Positions 1 through 6,088 of a stretch of 19,034 nucleotides of DNA are shown here, piece by piece. Position 1 is the first letter of the stretch; each line of letters starts with the position of its first letter. The stretch covers positions 1 through 19,034 of the forward strand of contig JAXIPA010000264.1 in NCBI GenBank assembly GCA_045403145.1, given 5' to 3'. Source of the stretch: JAJYKN01 sp045403145. Lineage in GTDB: Bacteria > Nitrospirota > UBA9217. The notes under the pieces were generated by a model. That model had not been told where the DNA came from. It saw only the letters and a program-made list of their open reading frames with translations, and made no database searches. A program made the position numbers and the translations under genes.

Positions 1-2
1 AA

Positions 3-137
3 GCGGCAATCGTGCACGAAATTCTGGAAGATGGTAACCCGAGGCTCTGTCCCGCCGGTCTCGTGCGGCCGGTACGCGGACGTGTCATGTGGATGCTCGG
101 ACGGGACGCGGCAGGATTGATCAAAAACGGCGGATAG
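3..137 (+). CDS. C-terminal tail of an unidentified protein (partial)
   Basis: The frame is open from the window edge to a TAG at 135-137 and gives 44 residues, starting AAIVHEILEDGNPRL and ending GLIKNGG. The start lies outside the window. The tail is basic, with a short hydrophobic stretch (RVMWMLGRDAAGLI). The style recalls the C-terminal membrane-associated tail of some short-chain dehydrogenases, but that is a weak impression and I do not assign a family. A strong hairpin plus T-run begins 30 bp downstream, which fits the end of a transcription unit and supports this as a real gene end. Confidence 0.5.
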   Translation, partial: AAIVHEILEDGNPRLCPAGLVRPVRGRVMWMLGRDAAGLIKNGG

Positions 138-167
138 AGACAAAAAAAGCGGATAGCCGCATCTGAA

Positions 168-209
168 GCCGCGACACCTTCCGGGTAAGTCTGCGGCCAG
201 CTTTTTTTT
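168..209 (+). terminator. Rho-independent terminator
   Basis: GCCGCGAC (168-175) pairs with GTCTGCGGC (189-197) with a single bulged T, and a run of eight T follows at 202-209. It lies 30 bp after the stop of the upstream partial gene and closes that unit. Confidence 0.75.
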
Positions 210-233
210 ATGATATCATTACCCGTATATCAT
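210..233. promoter_or_regulatory. Perfect 7-bp inverted repeat, possible operator
   Basis: ATGATAT (210-216) and ATATCAT (227-233) are perfect inverted arms separated by 10 bp. They lie between the terminator and the ribosome binding site of the small ORF at 255. The position suits an operator for the small-ORF/radical SAM unit. No regulator is identified, so the role is inference. Confidence 0.35.
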
Positions 234-254
234 CGGAAAGGAGGTGAAGACAGG

Positions 255-359
255 ATGAAAAAGTTCGTGAGCAAGGAAGCTCTCGCCAAAGAGGCGGCCT
301 ACTGGAATACTCTGAAGCAGCTGGCAAAGCAGAATCCTGGTACGGTATGCCGCAAATGA
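255..359 (+). CDS. Small ORF, 34 aa, unknown
   Basis: ATG at 255 follows a near-perfect Shine-Dalgarno (AAAGGAGGTGA, 238-248), stronger than that of most genes in the window. The product begins MKKFVSKEALAKEAAYWNTL, is lysine-rich and probably helical, and ends PGTVCRK with one cysteine near the C-terminus. The stop is TGA. A second in-frame TGA and then TAA (375-377) follow closely. The next small ORF overlaps by 13 bp in another frame. It could be an independent micro-protein, the first half of a frameshifted gene, or a leader-like peptide for the radical SAM enzyme downstream. I do not recognise a family. Confidence 0.45.
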   Translation: MKKFVSKEALAKEAAYWNTLKQLAKQNPGTVCRK

Positions 360-511
360 AAAGGCTGAAAGAGCTAACGTTGCTGGTCAGCAACGAGATT
401 GAAACTGGGCGGATGTGGCAGGCCCGTCGCACGGCCGATGGGTGGCGTCAGCCTCTGCCAAATCCGCCTTTCTTGATTTTCCCGGTACTCGAACGACCGC
501 CGTCATTATAA
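347..511 (+). CDS. Small ORF, 54 aa, unknown, overlaps previous ORF
   Basis: ATG at 347 (another at 356) lies inside the end of the 34-aa ORF, a typical translational-coupling overlap. The product begins MPQMKRLKELTLLVSNEIE. It then has a basic, tryptophan-containing stretch (GRMWQARRTADGWRQPLP) and a proline-rich end, and stops with TAA at 509-511, 11 bp before the preferred radical SAM start. A single frameshift near 340 would join it to the upstream ORF as one protein of about 85 aa. Family not recognised. Confidence 0.4.
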   Translation: MPQMKRLKELTLLVSNEIETGRMWQARRTADGWRQPLPNPPFLIFPVLERPPSL

Positions 512-512
512 T
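507..512 (+). promoter_or_regulatory. Possible -10 box just upstream of the radical SAM gene
   Basis: A perfect TATAAT sits 10 bp upstream of ATG 523, and no Shine-Dalgarno is visible before that ATG. If used, the mRNA would be leaderless or nearly so. No convincing -35 at 16-18 bp was found, so this may be chance. Confidence 0.25.
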
Positions 513-522
513 CGTCAATCCC

Positions 523-1566
523 ATGTCAACTCACAAACCCTTTGAATTTTTTATCCAGTGGCATCTGACCGAAGCGTGCAACCTCCGGTGCAAACACTGC
601 TACCAGGGCGCGCGAAGCGTCGAGGAGATGCCCCTCTCTGATATCAAAAAGACCGTCTCTGAAATATCCGACATGATCACCGACTGGACAGAGGCGTATG
701 GGGTAACGTTTTCCCGGAGCATGAACATTACCGGCGGAGAGCCGTTTCTCAGACGCGACCTCTTCGACATCCTCCGGGAGATCAAGAACGAAGGATTCGA
801 GATCTTTCTTCTTACGAACGGGACCCTGGTGGACAGGGCGCGGGCGCAAACGTTGGCGGACCTCGGTGTCTCCGGGGTGCAGGTGAGCATGGAGGGATCG
901 GAGGAGGTCCACGATGCGATCCGGGGAAGGGGAAGCTACGACGCCGCGGTCGCGGGGATCGAATGGCTGGTCGATTGCGGGATCGCCGTGACCCTGAACG
1001 TGACCGTCTCGGACCTCAATGCGGAACAGGTGCGAAAGGTCGTCACTTTCGGATCGCACTCGGGCGTCCGTCAGGTCGGGTGCTCGCGGCTCGTGCCGGC
1101 CGGCCAGGGGGCGGCGCTTCTTTCGGAGATGCTCCCGAAGGCGCGGCTCCGGGAGCTTTACGGAGAACTCTTCTCCTTGGAGCTCAACAGCCTTGCCATC
1201 GTCACCGGTGATCCCGTCGCGGCGCAAATGAGGATAAAATGGAAGGGCGACGCCGGGAACACGGCAATGAGCGGCTGCTCCGCGGGCGTGGCGGGGCTTA
1301 CCATCCTTCCGAACGGGGACGTGATGCCCTGCAGGCGGCTGCCCCTGACCCTCGGCAATGTGCGGAAAGATTCGCTCCGGGAGATATGGGCGACCTCGCC
1401 CGTCCTCGAGGCGCTCAGGGACCGGAGCAGGTACAAGGGGAAATGCGGAACGTGCGACCGCTGGGCGCTGTGCAGGGGGTGCAGGGCGATCGCCTATGCC
1501 TGGTCGCGCTCCCGGGGGGAGGAAGATTTCCTCACCGAGGACCCTCAGTGTTTTATCGAAGCGTGA
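523..1566 (+). CDS. Radical SAM/SPASM domain protein (maturase-like)
   Basis: This is a 347-aa cytoplasmic iron-sulfur enzyme. The radical SAM cluster motif is C19-x3-C23-x2-C26 (EACNLRCKHCYQ), followed by the SAM-binding GGEP motif (NITGGEPFLRRDL). The C-terminal third is a SPASM domain with seven cysteines: GCSAG, VMPCR, KCGTC, LCRGC and DPQCF. It would ligate additional Fe-S clusters. Radical SAM/SPASM enzymes usually modify ribosomal peptides or protein side chains. An upstream in-frame ATG at 415 exists, but residues before 523 look non-coding and overlap the small ORFs, so MSTHKPFEFF is preferred. No confident precursor peptide is adjacent; the 34-aa ORF at 255 is the only candidate. 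The exact substrate is unknown. Confidence 0.88.
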   Translation: MSTHKPFEFFIQWHLTEACNLRCKHCYQGARSVEEMPLSDIKKTVSEISDMITDWTEAYGVTFSRSMNITGGEPFLRRDLFDILREIKNEGFEIFLLTNGTLVDRARAQTLADLGVSGVQVSMEGSEEVHDAIRGRGSYDAAVAGIEWLVDCGIAVTLNVTVSDLNAEQVRKVVTFGSHSGVRQVGCSRLVPAGQGAALLSEMLPKARLRELYGELFSLELNSLAIVTGDPVAAQMRIKWKGDAGNTAMSGCSAGVAGLTILPNGDVMPCRRLPLTLGNVRKDSLREIWATSPVLEALRDRSRYKGKCGTCDRWALCRGCRAIAYAWSRSRGEEDFLTEDPQCFIEA

Positions 1567-1611
1567 ATTTCTTTTCGCCCTCCGCGGTTTCAATGCAAGG
1601 ATGTTTGAAAG

Positions 1612-1711
1612 TACTCAGGTCAGCCGCGCCGCCTGGATGGCGGGTTGGACTGCGCGAAAAACTTGCAGTCGCGCTCTTTGTTGCGCCTGCGCTCAACGAC
1701 CGACCTGAGTA
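1612..1711. repeat. Intergenic segment bounded by a 10-bp perfect inverted repeat
   Basis: TACTCAGGTC (1612-1621) and GACCTGAGTA (1702-1711) are perfect inverse complements bounding about 80 bp. Inside are two more dyads: GCGCGA/TCGCGC, and a GTTG/CAAC pair around a GC-rich core. The segment fills most of the gap between the radical SAM and epimerase genes and could fold as a cruciform or a structured RNA, or be a small mobile repeat unit. It has no T-run, so it is not an intrinsic terminator. Confidence 0.5.
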
Positions 1712-1727
1712 ATTATGGGGATTGCAG

Positions 1728-2693
1728 ATGAAAGCGCTCGTCACCGGCGGGACGGGATTCATCGGGAGCAACGTCGTCGACCTTCTCGTGGAAAACGGGC
1801 ACAGCGTCCGGCTCTTCTCGCGGAAGCCGGAACTCCCGGCGAGGCTCGCCGGAAAAGAGGTCTCGCTTTTCCCGGGTGATCTCCGGGACCCGGAAGCGGT
1901 CCTCGATGCCATGAACGGCATGGACGCGGTCTATCATATCGGCGAGCTCAGGAACGTATCGCCCCGCGCAGCGGAAAAGAACGTGGAACTCGTGGAGCGC
2001 ATGAGCTCTCACGTGGCAAAGACTGGAATAAAACGGTTCGTGTTCATCAGTTCCCTTACCGTGGCCGGTGTCCCTTCGAGCATCCCGGCAACGGAAGACA
2101 CACAGCCGAAGATCGAGCTCAGGGACCACTACACCACGTACAAGAAGCGTTGCGAAGAACTGCTCCGCGCGAACACCCCGCCCTTTGTCCCCGTCATCAT
2201 CAGACCTGGGGTCGTTTACGGTCCCGGCTCCCGGCGCCTCGGCGGCATGATCAAAACAATCGAACGGCTCGGTCCGTTGGGCTTCCCGTTTGCCGGGAGG
2301 GGCGGCAATGCCGCGCCGCTCATTCAGGTGAAAGACCTGGCCCGCGCGGTGTATCTCGCGGGCATCGAGGACGGGGCCGTCGGTCAGGTATTCAACCTGA
2401 CCGACGGCCAGCGCCACAGCTGGGCGGATTTTTTCAATGCCGTCGCCGCGTCGCTCGGGAAAAAGGTGAGGTTACTTGCCGTTTCGCCGCTCCTCTTGCG
2501 AGTGCCGGCCAGGGCCTTCGATGTCTTCTCCGGCATCATCGGCCTCAGTCTCAGCCTGGACGCCTATGTCTCGTACGCCGCAGCGGACCTCCTGTTCGAA
2601 AACGGGAAGGCGCGGCGACTGCTGAACTGGCATCCGGAATACACGCTGGCCCAGGGGGTTGAGGAAATGGTGAGGGAGTACCGGGCGGGATGA
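1728..2693 (+). CDS. NAD(P)-dependent epimerase/dehydratase (extended SDR)
   Basis: This is a 321-aa soluble Rossmann enzyme. It opens MKALVTGGTGFIGSNV, the dinucleotide-binding GxxGxxG signature of extended SDRs. FISSLTV supplies the strand with the catalytic serine/threonine region, and YTTYKKR supplies the YxxxK catalytic pair. IIRPGVVYGPG is the usual substrate-side motif. Length suits sugar-nucleotide epimerases, dihydroflavonol-reductase-like or hopanoid-type enzymes, and the sequence does not discriminate among them. ATG 1728 is preferred over TTG 1722 because GGGG at 1717-1720 sits at ribosome-binding distance. Its stop overlaps the ATG of a broken SDR (ATGA, 2690-2693), so the two were probably once co-translated. 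Confidence 0.85.
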   Translation: MKALVTGGTGFIGSNVVDLLVENGHSVRLFSRKPELPARLAGKEVSLFPGDLRDPEAVLDAMNGMDAVYHIGELRNVSPRAAEKNVELVERMSSHVAKTGIKRFVFISSLTVAGVPSSIPATEDTQPKIELRDHYTTYKKRCEELLRANTPPFVPVIIRPGVVYGPGSRRLGGMIKTIERLGPLGFPFAGRGGNAAPLIQVKDLARAVYLAGIEDGAVGQVFNLTDGQRHSWADFFNAVAASLGKKVRLLAVSPLLLRVPARAFDVFSGIIGLSLSLDAYVSYAAADLLFENGKARRLLNWHPEYTLAQGVEEMVREYRAG

Positions 2694-2818
2694 AATTGAA
2701 AGGAAAGGTCGCGATCATCACCGGCGGTTTTTCCTTTCCCGTTGACAATATTCAGCATGTATGCTATCTTCAGAAAGTCTTTCCGCACATTAATTTTGTT
2801 TTGCTTGCCCGCAACTGA
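2690..2818 (+). pseudogene. Beheaded short-chain dehydrogenase fragment
   Basis: The ATG overlaps the epimerase stop (ATGA) and encodes MKLKGKVAIITGG, the classic first beta-strand and nucleotide-binding start of a short-chain dehydrogenase. After residue 13 the similarity ends abruptly, at about 2728. The frame then runs through promoter-like sequence to a TGA at 2816. So only about 40 bp of a former SDR remain, with the pal promoter starting 13 bp later. The translational-coupling overlap suggests a genuine ancestral epimerase-SDR operon that lost its distal gene by deletion. Confidence 0.6.
2742..2770 (+). promoter_or_regulatory. Sigma-70 type promoter for pal
   Basis: TTGACA (2742-2747), a 17-bp spacer and TATCTT (2765-2770): a perfect -35, optimal spacing and a fair -10. 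Transcription would start near 2777, about 75 nt ahead of the pal start. It gives pal-ybgF its own promoter, separate from the epimerase unit. Confidence 0.7.
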
Positions 2819-2852
2819 TTACAATGCAAACAGCATACAATAGAGGAGGCAT

Positions 2853-3428
2853 ATGATGAAGAGCAAAAGTCTGATGTATATCCCGTTTGTTTTCGTGTTG
2901 AGCATTTTTGTGTTCTGGGGCTGCCCCAAAAAGGCGGAAGTGACCAGCGCGCCGGAGACGCAGGAGGAAGCCGCACCGCCCGTAAAGGAAGAACCCAAAG
3001 TTGAGCAGAAAGCGGAGCCAGCGCCCGTAAAGGAAGAGCCCAGGCCCGATACGGCGCAGGAAGAAGCCAGGGAGCGCGCCGCGACCGCTGCGGCGGGTGT
3101 GCAGCCGGTCTATTTCGATTTCGACCGGTCCTTCGTCCGCGACGACGCCAAGGCCGTCATGAAGGCCAATGCCGAATGGCTCAAGGCAAACCCCAAGGCG
3201 AAGATCAGGATCGAGGGCAATTGCGACGAGCGAGGCACCAGGGAATACAATCAGGCCCTCGGTCAGCGCCGCGCGGCGAGCGCCAAAAAGTATCTCACCG
3301 ATATGGGCATTTCCGCCAAGCGGATCTCGCTCATCAGCTATGGCAAGGAGAAGCCGGCTTGCAGTGAAAGCACCGAGAGCTGCTGGCAGAAGAACCGGCG
3401 CGACGACTTCATCGTCGTGACGGAGTAG
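2853..3428 (+). CDS. pal: Peptidoglycan-associated lipoprotein Pal
   Basis: This is a 191-aa outer-membrane lipoprotein. A hydrophobic signal peptide ends in a lipobox-like FWGC, with Cys about residue 24-25. It is followed by a charged Pro/Glu/Lys linker in which PVKEEP occurs twice. The C-terminal 110 residues are an OmpA/Pal domain: PVYFDFDRSFV, the peptidoglycan-binding stretch IEGNCDERGTREYNQALGQRRA, and SYGKEKP. Pal anchors the outer membrane to peptidoglycan and partners with TolB. GGAGG at 2845-2849 is spaced better for the second ATG (2856) than the first (2853). YbgF follows after 148 bp, but tolQRAB are not upstream, where they usually lie. Confidence 0.93.
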   Translation: MMKSKSLMYIPFVFVLSIFVFWGCPKKAEVTSAPETQEEAAPPVKEEPKVEQKAEPAPVKEEPRPDTAQEEARERAATAAAGVQPVYFDFDRSFVRDDAKAVMKANAEWLKANPKAKIRIEGNCDERGTREYNQALGQRRAASAKKYLTDMGISAKRISLISYGKEKPACSESTESCWQKNRRDDFIVVTE

Positions 3429-3472
3429 GTTTAGAGGACATCTGAAACGGAGAGGGGGGAGGATCGGAGAAC

Positions 3473-3504
3473 CGGAGAAGCTGACCGCGGCTCCGTTCTT
3501 TTCT
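3473..3504 (+). terminator. Weak hairpin with T-rich tail after pal
   Basis: CGGAG (3473-3477) pairs with CTCCG (3491-3495), followed by TTCTTTTCT. The stem is short with internal mismatches, so this is at best a weak or attenuating terminator between pal and ybgF. The surrounding 3440-3530 is purine-rich then pyrimidine-rich and could form a longer imperfect hairpin. Confidence 0.35.
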
Positions 3505-3576
3505 CCCCGCTTCTCCGTATTTCCGTATCACCGGTTCATGCATGCCATCCCGCATCCGGGCATCCGAAGAGCGCCA

Positions 3577-4440
3577 ATGAAAAAAATAATCTCATTGATC
3601 ATCACACTCCTGCTGGCCGCGTGCGCGCCCCAGGCCGAACTCGTCAAGACCCGGTCCGACATGGACGGCCTGCGTGGTGACGTGAAGACGACGAAAGCGC
3701 GCGTCCAGGAGGTGCAGAAGAGCCTCGACCAGGACATTCGGTCGCTCCAGAAGCGGTTGGACGGTCTCGACTCGAACGTGAAGGGGACCGGTGATGCCCA
3801 GAAGGTCCTGGCCGACTACGGGGCCCGGGCTGATCAGCTTGCCATGGACATTCAATTGATGCAGGGCAAGCTCGAAGAGAACAATTTCCGCATTGCCGAA
3901 CTCGCACAGAAGCTCGATGACCGGAGCGTAAAGATCGCAGAGCTCTCGGGTCGCATCGAGGAATTCGAGGCAAAGGTAAAACTGCTGAGCGCCGGGACGT
4001 CCACGGCAATGAGCGGGCAAACCACGACGGCCGTCGACAGGGACAAGCAGCCGGCGGCGAAGACGATCGAACCCTCCGAAGTTTATCGCCAGGCGAAAAG
4101 CGATTACGACAAGGGGAATTTCGACCTCGCGCTCGCGGGTTTCCAGAATTATCTCGCGCAATTTCCCTCCGCCAGCCAGGCGGACAATGCTCAGTACTGG
4201 GCCGGCGAATGTTACTACTCCTTGAAGGACTGGAGCAAGGCGATTGAGGCCTTCGCAAAGGTCGTTAAAAATCATCCCAAGAGCGACAAGGCGCCCGGCG
4301 CGAAGCTCAAGACCGGGCTTGCCTACCTGAACGAGAAAAATCCCGCCAAGGCAAAGGAATATCTTACGAGGGTCGTCAAGGAACATCCCGGCACGAATGA
4401 GGCCGCGATAGCGAAAGACCGCCTCGCCAGGATAAAATAA
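3577..4440 (+). CDS. ybgF: Tol-Pal system protein YbgF/CpoB
   Basis: This is a 287-aa periplasmic protein, apparently lipidated: MKKIISLIITLLLAAC is a short signal ending in a canonical LAAC lipobox (classical CpoB is soluble). Residues about 25-140 are a charged heptad-like region, the predicted coiled-coil trimerisation part. The C-terminal 120 residues carry TPR repeats, with EVYRQAKSDYDKGNFDLALA, QYWAGECYYSLKDWSKAIEA and AKLKTGLAYLNEKNPAKAKE as successive units. The family coordinates Tol-Pal constriction with peptidoglycan synthesis. The start at 3577 is chosen over the in-frame ATG 3538 because it puts the signal peptide at the N-terminus. The ribosome binding site is weak (GAAGA). Confidence 0.9.
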   Translation: MKKIISLIITLLLAACAPQAELVKTRSDMDGLRGDVKTTKARVQEVQKSLDQDIRSLQKRLDGLDSNVKGTGDAQKVLADYGARADQLAMDIQLMQGKLEENNFRIAELAQKLDDRSVKIAELSGRIEEFEAKVKLLSAGTSTAMSGQTTTAVDRDKQPAAKTIEPSEVYRQAKSDYDKGNFDLALAGFQNYLAQFPSASQADNAQYWAGECYYSLKDWSKAIEAFAKVVKNHPKSDKAPGAKLKTGLAYLNEKNPAKAKEYLTRVVKEHPGTNEAAIAKDRLARIK

Positions 4441-4459
4441 AGCAGTCCATCACTCCCGG

Positions 4460-4516
4460 TTTTTTCGTTCGTGGTCCAGGAGCCCGCGCGGCTCCAACCC
4501 AAACGAAGAAAAAAAA
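4460..4516. other. Long imperfect hairpin in the ybgF-oxidase gap
   Basis: GGAGCC (4479-4484) and GGCTCC (4490-4495) form a perfect inner stem with a 5-nt loop. Outer arms TTTTTTCGTT and AACGAAGAAAAAA extend it on both sides. On each strand the T-tract precedes the hairpin, so it is not a textbook intrinsic terminator in either direction, although the run-on A:U stem could still end the ybgF transcript. Confidence 0.45.
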
Positions 4517-4603
4517 TCCCCAACACAAAACCTTCACCCATTGCGTTTTCTGTGTGACATTTCCTCCTTTTTCATTGACCCTGTTATGATGCCCTCATCT
4601 TTT

Positions 4604-4611
4604 GATACAAT
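4604..4611 (+). promoter_or_regulatory. Extended -10 promoter candidate for the oxidase operon
   Basis: TGATACAA plus T (4603-4611 region) reads TG-A-TACAAT, an extended -10 box, about 87 bp before the oxidase ATG. The nearest TTGACC is 25 bp upstream, too far for a standard -35. No sigma-54 site was found here, unlike the other island operons. Confidence 0.4.
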
Positions 4612-4697
4612 AGATGTTATTGACGACTTTTCGGTCCGGCACTGCGCTTCGTTGTATACATCGCCGGGAGAGCGTGGAAAATCAAGAGGGGGTATGT

Positions 4698-6014
4698 ATG
4701 AGCCACGACAGCAAGAAGACGGAGCCGGCAAAGCCCGCGGAGAAACGCATTCTTCCGCAGCCGGGAATGTCACGACGGTCCTTTCTGCGGACCGCTGCGG
4801 CGGCAGGCGGAGCAATTGCAGCGGGTGTCGCGTCCCAGACCGTTGCGTCTCCGCGTGCAGGGCCTGAGGCCTACGGCGTCACCCCGCCGCATGGGTATGC
4901 CGGCGGCCAGGGCTCAATGATGTACATGCCGGGACACGACATGCGCGGCGCGGTGACGAACAGCCCCGGCGCACCCGTTGACGGCGATGTGCCGTACCAT
5001 GAATTCGACCTCTCCTTCGACCTCATCGAGCATGAACTCCTGCCGGGAGTGAAGCTGCCCTCCTTCGCCTTCAACAAGCGGGTGCCGGGGCCGGTCTTCC
5101 GGGTCCAGGAAAACGACTGGATCAAGGTGAATGTAAAAAACAATACCGACGAAATGCACACCATCCACTGGCATGGCGTGGACGTAATCTACACCATGGA
5201 CGGCGTACCCATGGTCAGCCATGATCCTATCCATCCCGACGAGACCTTTGTGTACCGTTTTCAGGCCCGGCCTGCGGGAACGCGTTTTTACCACTGCCAC
5301 TGGGGCACGCCGCTTCACATGACGACGGGGCTGCACGGCGCCTTTATCATCGACACGCCGGACGACCCCATCCGGACAATGTTCCCCTATACCCGCGACT
5401 ATGTCCTGATCCTTGAGGAGTTCGACGTTCACTTTGCCCGTACGCACATCAACGAAGTGCTCAGAGGCATGAAGCGGGTGAACAAGCTTATGGCGAACCG
5501 GACGCTTACGCCGGCGACACACGCCTTCTTCGCCCGGTATCAAGACTTTCTCAAGGCGATGGAAGAAGGCTGGCGGCCTCCTTATACGCAGGGAAACGCC
5601 GAGGTGACGGAGATCAGGCCCACGTTCTTCGCCATCAACGGCAAGTCCTATCCCGCCACCACGGGCGAGCACGGACACCTGAAGATCAGGCAGGGCGAGA
5701 ACATCCGCATCCGGATGATCAACGCGGGCACCTTCGACCACCACATGCACCTGCACGGACATCAGTTTTATGTCGTTGCCGAGGACGGCAACCCGCTGCC
5801 GTACGTCAAGAGGCTGAATACGGTCGCGGTCACGCCGGGCAAGACCATGGACATCATCGTTCACGGCGACAACCCGGGCTTCTGGGACTTCCACGACCAT
5901 AAGGAGCTCCATAACCGGAACAACGGCATCTATCCCGGCGGCATGATCACTATGCTCGAATATGAGGACCTTGCTGACCCGCCGTACGTACCGTCGTACG
6001 GCCTGAACCAGTGA
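4698..6014 (+). CDS. Two-domain multicopper oxidase, Tat-exported, T1 site in domain 1
   Basis: This is a 438-aa exported oxidase. SRRSFLR with R26-R27 plus a hydrophobic Ala/Gly stretch is a Tat signal. Only two cupredoxin domains fit the length. Domain 1 has H154-x2-H157-W-H159 and H199-C200-H201 with H207 and L212. Domain 2 has HHMHLHGH (348-355) and H399-D400-H401 with H405. So the T1 cysteine is in domain 1 and the usual C-terminal HCH is HDH. That arrangement defines type C two-domain oxidases, which assemble as trimers with trinuclear copper at domain interfaces. Likely a periplasmic cuprous or other metal oxidase reducing O2; the substrate is inferred. A Met-rich segment (about 75-95) precedes the fold. 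Start 4698 has GAGGGGG 5 bp upstream. It leads an operon with a barrel and a cytochrome. Confidence 0.9.
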   Translation: MSHDSKKTEPAKPAEKRILPQPGMSRRSFLRTAAAAGGAIAAGVASQTVASPRAGPEAYGVTPPHGYAGGQGSMMYMPGHDMRGAVTNSPGAPVDGDVPYHEFDLSFDLIEHELLPGVKLPSFAFNKRVPGPVFRVQENDWIKVNVKNNTDEMHTIHWHGVDVIYTMDGVPMVSHDPIHPDETFVYRFQARPAGTRFYHCHWGTPLHMTTGLHGAFIIDTPDDPIRTMFPYTRDYVLILEEFDVHFARTHINEVLRGMKRVNKLMANRTLTPATHAFFARYQDFLKAMEEGWRPPYTQGNAEVTEIRPTFFAINGKSYPATTGEHGHLKIRQGENIRIRMINAGTFDHHMHLHGHQFYVVAEDGNPLPYVKRLNTVAVTPGKTMDIIVHGDNPGFWDFHDHKELHNRNNGIYPGGMITMLEYEDLADPPYVPSYGLNQ

Positions 6015-6049
6015 GTCAATCCCCGATAGAATCATTCGGGGACAAGTCT

Positions 6050-6081
6050 CGGATTTCGGATTGCAGATTGCGGATTGCGGA
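6050..6081 (+). repeat. 7-bp tandem repeat CGGATTG, about 4.5 units
   Basis: Units are CGGATTT, CGGATTG, CAGATTG, CGGATTG and CGGA in direct succession. The last partial unit merges into the GGAGGGAG ribosome binding site of the next gene. Slippage here would alter the spacing between the oxidase stop and the barrel start without touching coding sequence. Confidence 0.7.
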
Positions 6082-6088
6082 GGGAGTC

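Noticed and set aside
526..1593. Long minus-strand open frame opposite the radical SAM gene
   Set aside because: It is a composition-driven shadow in a GC-rich gene; the + strand frame has all the radical SAM/SPASM motifs.
4642..4657. Sigma-54-like GGCAC...CTTCG upstream of the oxidase
   Set aside because: Ten nt after GG the sequence is CG, not GC, so the -12 element fails.
4914..6035. Minus-strand open frame opposite the multicopper oxidase
   Set aside because: The His-rich reading is the complement of copper-ligand codons (CAC/GTG); there is no independent evidence of coding.
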